DNA of 64,000 nt. Source: Eonycteris spelaea (Eukaryota; Chordata; Mammalia; Chiroptera; Pteropodidae). Location: contig PUFA01000143.1 in assembly GCA_003508835.1 (NCBI GenBank), forward strand, positions 3,683,501-3,747,500, written 5' to 3'. This document shows positions 59,006 through 64,000 of the stretch, in pieces. The first letter of the stretch is position 1; the number at the start of each line of letters is the position of its first letter. The position numbers and the translations under genes were made by a program. The notes under the pieces are model-generated. The model had not been told where the DNA came from, did no database searches, and was given only the letters and a program-made list of their open reading frames with translations.

Positions 59006-59529
59006 TGGTGGGCATGCATGCCCATGGGATGGGAACCACTCATTGTCCTCCTTAGCCTTACTTATGTTTCTGCCTCTTACGAATTAGCCAACACTTCTTT
59101 CTGGCTATGTTAAAAGCCTTTATTGACTTTATTTTTCATCCCTTTGACTTGATCTTGATTAGATTTGCAAGGACAATGAAATTAACTGGGGCAGCTTTTT
59201 CACAATCAAGATCTATAATTTTCATTTTTAAAATGTCATTCAAGTATGCATTGCACAAATTCATTTTAATAAATCATAATTACTTAGTTCTTATCATTCT
59301 GTTTTATGCTCTACTGACAAATTTTTTTCTAATGATTGTTTGAATGGGTAATGAAATTCTTCCCCATTGCCAAGAGTAGGAGAGATGACTCTTCTATTTT
59401 TCTGGAAATTTAGGTCATGTGTTACTTTTTTTCAAATGCCTAATTTTACCACTTTTCAAAAGGGTTGATCTGTGATTTGAGAGTGTATCTAGATGATTCT
59501 ATAATGCTTCACATTCCAAGAAAATTAGA
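59006..59529. other. No recognisable feature
   Basis: AT-rich unclassified DNA with short frames only. Confidence 0.45.
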
Positions 59530-59770
59530 CCATCTCAATCCCCTGTTTAAGATTCCTCATGGCTTCTCATTCCTTCCGAGATCAATACAAAAATCCCTAG
59601 CAGCACCCTGCATGATCATAGTCTACCAACTGCACAGCCATTTCACCTGCCTGTACTCCCTTCTCTGCCTGCAGCCTCACCGCAGGTCCCTGACCCTCAA
59701 TCTAGGCTAGAAGGCCTCAATTCTACACCTCTGAGGGGTATTTTCTACTTCTTAACTTAATATTTATTTC
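59530..59770 (+). mobile_element. L2 LINE fragment
   Basis: 'cccctgtttaagattcctca', 'tggcttctcattccttccga', 'agcaccctgcatgatcatag' and 'ctcccttctctgcctgcagc' are in L2 3' order. Confidence 0.83.
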
Positions 59771-59771
59771 A

Positions 59772-60945
59772 TGTTAATTTTTAATAGAATATTTTCAGAG
59801 TAGTTTTAAGTTTGCAACAAAATTGCAACAAAATTTCCCATACACGCCCTGTGCCCACACATGCATAGCCTCTCCCGTTATCAGCATCACCCAACAGAGT
59901 GGTGCATTTGTTACAATAGATAAACCTACATTGACACATAATTGCCCAAAGTCCATGGTTTACACTAAGGTTCGCTGTTGATATTGTACTTTCTCTGGGT
60001 TTAGACAAATGCATGACATATATCTATCATTATAGTCATACAGAATAGTTTCACTGACCTAAAACTTCTCTGTATTCCACCTGTTCATCTCTCTCTCTCC
60101 TTAACACCTGGCAACCACTGATCTTTTTACTGTTTGTATAGTTTTGCTTTGTCCAGAATGTGATATAGTGGGAATCATAGCTTTTTCAAACTGGCTTCTT
60201 CAACTATGTAATATGCATTTAAGTTTCCTCCATGTCTTTTTATAGCTTGATAGCTCATATCTAGTGCTGAATGATATTCCATTGTCTGGATATACCACAG
60301 TTTATTTATCCATTCACCTACCGAAGGACATCTTGGTTGCTTCCAAGTTTTGCCAATTATGAATAAAGCTGGGGTAAACACAGGTGTTTGTGTGGACCTA
60401 AGTTTTCAGCTCATTTTGAGTAACTACCAAGGACTGTGACTGGTAGATCATATGATAAGACTATGTTTAGTTTTCTAAGAAACCACCAAACTACCTTCCA
60501 AAGTAGCTGTACCTTTTGCATTTCCACTAGTATTCAATAAGAGTTTCTGTTGCTTCACATCCTCACCAGCATTTGGTGTTGTTAGTGACTGGATTTTGGC
60601 CATTCTAATAGGTGTTTATTGGTATCTAATCGTTGTTTCAATTCATATTCCCCTGAGGATATATGATATATTTCCCCCCTGAGGATATATGATGTTGGAC
60701 ATCTTTCCATATTCTTATTTGCCATCAGTATATCTTCTTTGGTGAGGTGTCTGTTACGGTCTTTGGCCCATATCTTAATCAGGCTGTTTGTGTTCTTATT
60801 GTTGAGTTTTAAGAGGGTTTTTTTGTATATTTTGGATAACAGATATGTCCTTGATCAGATATGTGTTTGGCAAATATTTCCTCCCCTATTTCACTTTTTT
60901 ACTCATTATTTGTTTATCTGCTTCCCCAATCAGATAGTAATGTCA
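59772..60945 (-). mobile_element. L1 3' part, reverse
   Basis: 'ctggcaaccactgatctttt', 'gatattccattgtctggata', 'ccttccaaagtagctgtacc', 'cacatcctcaccagcatttg' and 'atcttctttggtgaggtgtc'. Contains a 26-bp tandem duplication at 60651-60693. Confidence 0.93.
60651..60693. repeat. Short tandem duplication in L1
   Basis: CCCTGAGGATATATGAT occurs at 60651-60667 and 60677-60693, a local duplication absent from the usual L1 order. Confidence 0.85.
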
Positions 60946-61374
60946 CATGAATAGGAATTGTAGGATTCATCTTTATGTTTCTAGTGCTACACATAAATAG
61001 CATTGTATACATATTTGTCTATTGAGTAAACAAATGTTGGAGTAAAAAATAAATAAGGAAACCAGAGAAGTCACATAAGAGGAGATATTAACAAACCAAT
61101 ATTTCTCTTTTCTTATCAAGAAGTAGAAACCAAGATAAGGAATTCCAGTATGCCTATTAAGGAGGAAAATATGTAAAGTGATGTCAGCATGCAGCACAGT
61201 GAAACTGGCACTCTGTGAATGGATGGCGACAGTGTGAATCAGAAAGACCATGTGGAAAACACCTTCTAAAAGGGTGTTTCTATGTCTCTAATACTCATAC
61301 TCTTTTCCTAATCTCTATACAGAAAAGACCTCATGTAGAAAGACATCCATTGCCTCACCACTAAAAGCTTTGGA
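60946..61374. other. Unclassified DNA
   Basis: No confident family. It may include more diverged L1 upstream of the next feature. Confidence 0.4.
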
Positions 61375-61635
61375 GACTTAAATGTCCGGTAACCTAAATG
61401 GAATGTCAGTAAGATAGATAAAACAACTCTTAAGATAACTATACAGCAACCTAAAAAGTAGAATGAGATATTGTGCTGATGTTTTGCTTGTAATAATTTC
61501 AATACGCGTGCATCTAGAAAAAAACTAGAAAAGATCAAGGGAAAATGAAAATCCTTGATTAGGTAGTAATGTGGGCAAGTTTTAAAACTTTCTATTTTTG
61601 TAATTTTTGTATAATAAATGGAAATTATAAAAACC
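61375..61635 (+). mobile_element. L1 3' UTR fragment (old subfamily)
   Basis: 'gacttaaatgtccggtaacc', 'atgagatattgtgctgatgt' and 'ctatttttgtaatttttgta' follow the order of L1 ORF2 end/3' UTR of old subfamilies, ending in an A/T-rich tail. Confidence 0.6.
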
Positions 61636-61839
61636 TTAGGAACATTTATATAAACTCATAAGTGAGAAAAAAAATCTGAGGCATTTCATGTTGTCATCTA
61701 TGTCCTGAGGAGCACAGAGAAGTTAGGAGGGCAGACACTGCCTCTGGCTTTTCTTTCACTTGAGCCTAGGCACTGTGATTGGCACTGCTTTCTCATGGCC
61801 TACGTGTGACCTGTGTGCAATGGGAGATTGGAACAGAGC
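61636..61839. other. No recognisable feature
   Basis: Unclassified DNA. Confidence 0.45.
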
Positions 61840-61912
61840 CCAGAAGACAAGTAAGTGACTGGCCTGAAAGACCCTAGGGCCAGCAGCAACCCAGTCCCAG
61901 GATCCCCACTGC
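61840..61912 (-). mobile_element. MIR fragment
   Basis: 'caagtaagtgactggcctga' then 'ccagcagcaacccagtccc' resembles the reversed MIR core. Confidence 0.45.
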
Positions 61913-62894
61913 CCCACTGCCTCAGGCCAGCTTCCCCTGTGCCAGGAGCCAGGCATGTGCTCCAAGTGGGAAACCAAGTATGCTGAACTGCAGGGAAGAG
62001 GCCATGGTACACAGTGTCTTTTTTTTCTTTTGGCTGCTCCTTGCAGCTCCTCCTATGTTAAAAGAGAAAAGAGCCAGGTTTTGTCTTCAGCTCATTTATT
62101 ATTAGTCAGGAGAAGAGAGAAAAACTCAGGGTAAACATGAATAAATAAGATAAACTTGGTAACTGTACAGCTTGTTCTTTTCAGGGGTTCAAATTTTTCC
62201 AGAGACCAATGAAGAGCTACATAAACAGACATCCCTTCCCTGCCAGTGTTACTGCACCCACTCCCTAGGGGCACAGGGTCTTAGTCTGGGTATAGATGCA
62301 GTTCTCTGAGTCATTTCTCTGGCCTCTCAAGTTGATTTTGTCACATAACAGAAAGGGACTCACTACTTTTCTACTTCTTAAGCAGAAAGGGCAAATGTCT
62401 CCTTGATACCTCCTGGCTTGGCAGCCTTATGTATAAACAAGTCATTACGGGATCATATTTAATTGACAAGAAGAGCGTGAATCACAGGTTGACTTGGTAG
62501 CAGGAAGGCGCATAGAAACTGACGATTAAAGCAGGTTTTCCTCCTCAGGCAGATAGGAAGCCCTGACTTCCCCTTGCCTGGCAGAGGCCTTCACTTTGCT
62601 TCATGGGATGTTTATTGTCATCCGCTACAACTCAGCTCGAATGAGGCTTCCCTGTCTAAATGTCCTTTCTTGGTTACCTGCCCGCAAAGCTGTTAGCTGG
62701 AAGCCAGGGAAGCTGACGATTATCCCTCAGAACAGGCTGAGCCCAGGACTTCCCTGGCCTATTTCAGGAACCTGATTTCTGAAAGTAAATCTCCCTCTTT
62801 CCCAGAAATCATTCATATTTAGAAAAATATTTCTCTACTGCTAGACACTTTTAATGCAAGCCTTTTCAAGTCTCGTCTTCCTTGTGTGTTTCAG
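61913..62894. other. Intron end upstream of the terminal exon
   Basis: Unclassified, less AT-rich DNA. The last about 20 nt form a good splice acceptor (CGTCTTCCTTGTGTGTTTCAG, AG at 62893-62894). Confidence 0.5.
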
Positions 62895-63076
62895 AACAAC
62901 AAAGGCACCTTTCTTGTGGGAACGGCTCTCGTTTGGTCACCTCTCTTTTTCTCAGAAGGCACCTGCAGGTCTTCCTGGACTGTCTCTCTCAACTCCAGTG
63001 CACAGTGAGGGTCAAGGTAGAGCTGGTACAGGATCTCATGTACATCCTCATGGAGCCACTAGAACTCACTGGCTGA
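62895..63076 (+). CDS. Terminal coding exon of an unidentified gene
   Basis: A strong acceptor precedes an open block. Its first two bases complete a codon (G|AA) with the phase-1 donor at 42203. The frame then reads QQRHLSCGNGSRLVTSLF, passes HLQVFLDCLSQLQC and VELVQDLMYILMEPLELTG, and stops at TGA (63074-63076). It adds about 60 residues as the C-terminus, with alternating hydrophobic and charged residues that suggest amphipathic helices or strands. The frame of 59 sense codons is not remarkable by length. The support comes from the splice site, phase match, protein-like composition and downstream AATAAA signals. I could not name the gene. An intervening exon of compatible phase between 42203 and 62895 cannot be excluded. 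Confidence 0.58.
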
Positions 63077-63800
63077 GAGAGAGTTGTATCTATTGCTCTT
63101 TTCTTGGGAAAAGGGAGATGGACTCACCCTCAGGTAGAGTCTTTTCATGTCTGCAACTTAAAAAGTCACGTCTGACTTAAGACTTTGAGATTGAAGCTAC
63201 TAAACAGAAGATAGGTGGTTTAGATTTAACACATTAATTTTCAGGACGGAGTGTTTTTAGCATGAGCACTTACTATGGCCCATTCCACTGTTATTGCAGC
63301 TAATGCAGAGCAGTATCTCTTTACTCCTGAGGTTTGCTGCCTTTGAGGATGGGGAATGTCCAAGGATACCCAGCTCAGATGTGTGTTCTTATATTTATAA
63401 GGCCTAAGTTAGCAGATCATCCCCCAGAAAAGACCCCTGTCCCATGACCTTTCAAGTACAACAAAGTTTCAAGGTATAATTGTGTACACTAAGCGTTTAG
63501 ACTATGCCGAGACTTAGACAAGTCTTACTGTTGTCATTCACTGACGAATGCCCATGTCTGCTAACAGGGCCTTTTCCCTTTTGCAATTCAGGTTTTGGAT
63601 TATGGTAGGATAGTCTTGAGATTTCAAGTTCTACTGCCATGGTTTCACATTAATAAAACACAATTATCTGAGAGACACACTTTTTTTAGTGCCTGGATAG
63701 TTCAGAGTCTGAGTAACTTTAATATTATTTCTCAGACCTGGTTTGCCTGCCCTGACAGTTTCTGCAGTGAGGTTTAATAAAATGGTGTATTCCTCCAAAA
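63077..63800 (+). other. Probable 3' UTR with two poly(A) signals
   Basis: No repeat is recognised downstream of the stop codon. AATAAA hexamers occur at 63652-63657 and 63776-63781. The second is followed within 20 nt by GTGTATTCCTCC. Transcript ends near 63675 or 63800 are inferred, not seen. Confidence 0.45.
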
Positions 63801-64000
63801 AAAAACCCCATCACCTAAATATATATAACTTATGGGCCAAAGATAGTTTTCTTCTTCGTGAAATTTGGCCCTCATTAGTAAGAGTATTCTGTCCTTGAGA
63901 TGCCACCTCTATCTTGTCAAAGCCATTTGAAAGCACCACAAGGGGCCTATGGAATTATTGAACTACAGAGAAGGGCACTGAGGACTGACTACTGGGATGG
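63801..64000. other. No recognisable feature
   Basis: Short unclassified stretch to the window edge. Confidence 0.4.

Noticed and set aside
1..64000. Bacterial, phage or plasmid systems
   Set aside because: No operons, ribosome-binding patterns or long prokaryotic ORFs; the repeat content is mammalian.

Overview
The window looks like nuclear DNA of a mammal, most likely a fruit bat (Pteropodidae). It is AT-rich and has no bacterial gene organisation. It is packed with decayed LINE-1 copies plus MIR, L2, hAT, Tigger and MaLR relics, which is typical of placental mammals. The lineage clue is two 5S-rRNA-derived SINEs (17760-17988 and 19204-19341) with perfect target-site duplications. As far as I recall, 5S-derived SINEs of this kind (the MEG-RS and MEG-RL families) were described only from megabats. 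Every LINE-1 here is broken by stops and indels, which fits the reported extinction of L1 activity in that group.

Layout: 0.1-6 kb holds old plus-strand L1 3' ends, one carrying a 5S rRNA retropseudogene. 6-10 kb is mostly unclassified single-copy-like DNA ending in an L2. 10.3-15.6 kb has plus-strand L1/HAL1 and ORF2 remnants. 17.6-21.2 kb is a nested cluster: two minus-strand L1s hold both MEG SINEs, a U6-L1 chimera and an internally deleted Tigger1. That Tigger1 contains an intronless piece resembling the start of NDUFA11. 21.3-27.5 kb is L1 again, with a local inversion, a polyadenylated retrocopy and a hAT element. 27.5-37.3 kb is mostly unclassified. 37.3-45.5 kb is minus-strand L1 with two MaLR LTRs. 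47-50.2 kb has two plus-strand HAL1/L1 copies. 50.8-57.3 kb is one very long minus-strand L1 with insertions. 59.5-61.6 kb has L2 and L1.

Genes: I see no complete gene. The best protein-coding evidence is on the plus strand. An internal exon at 41996-42203 ends in phase 1. A terminal exon at 62895-63076 begins in the matching phase, ends in a stop codon and is followed by AATAAA signals. Together they look like the 3' end of one gene with an intron of about 20.7 kb. I could not name the gene. A weaker upstream exon candidate lies at 28368-28482. All repeat family names come from memory of consensus sequences and would need a RepeatMasker/Dfam run to confirm.
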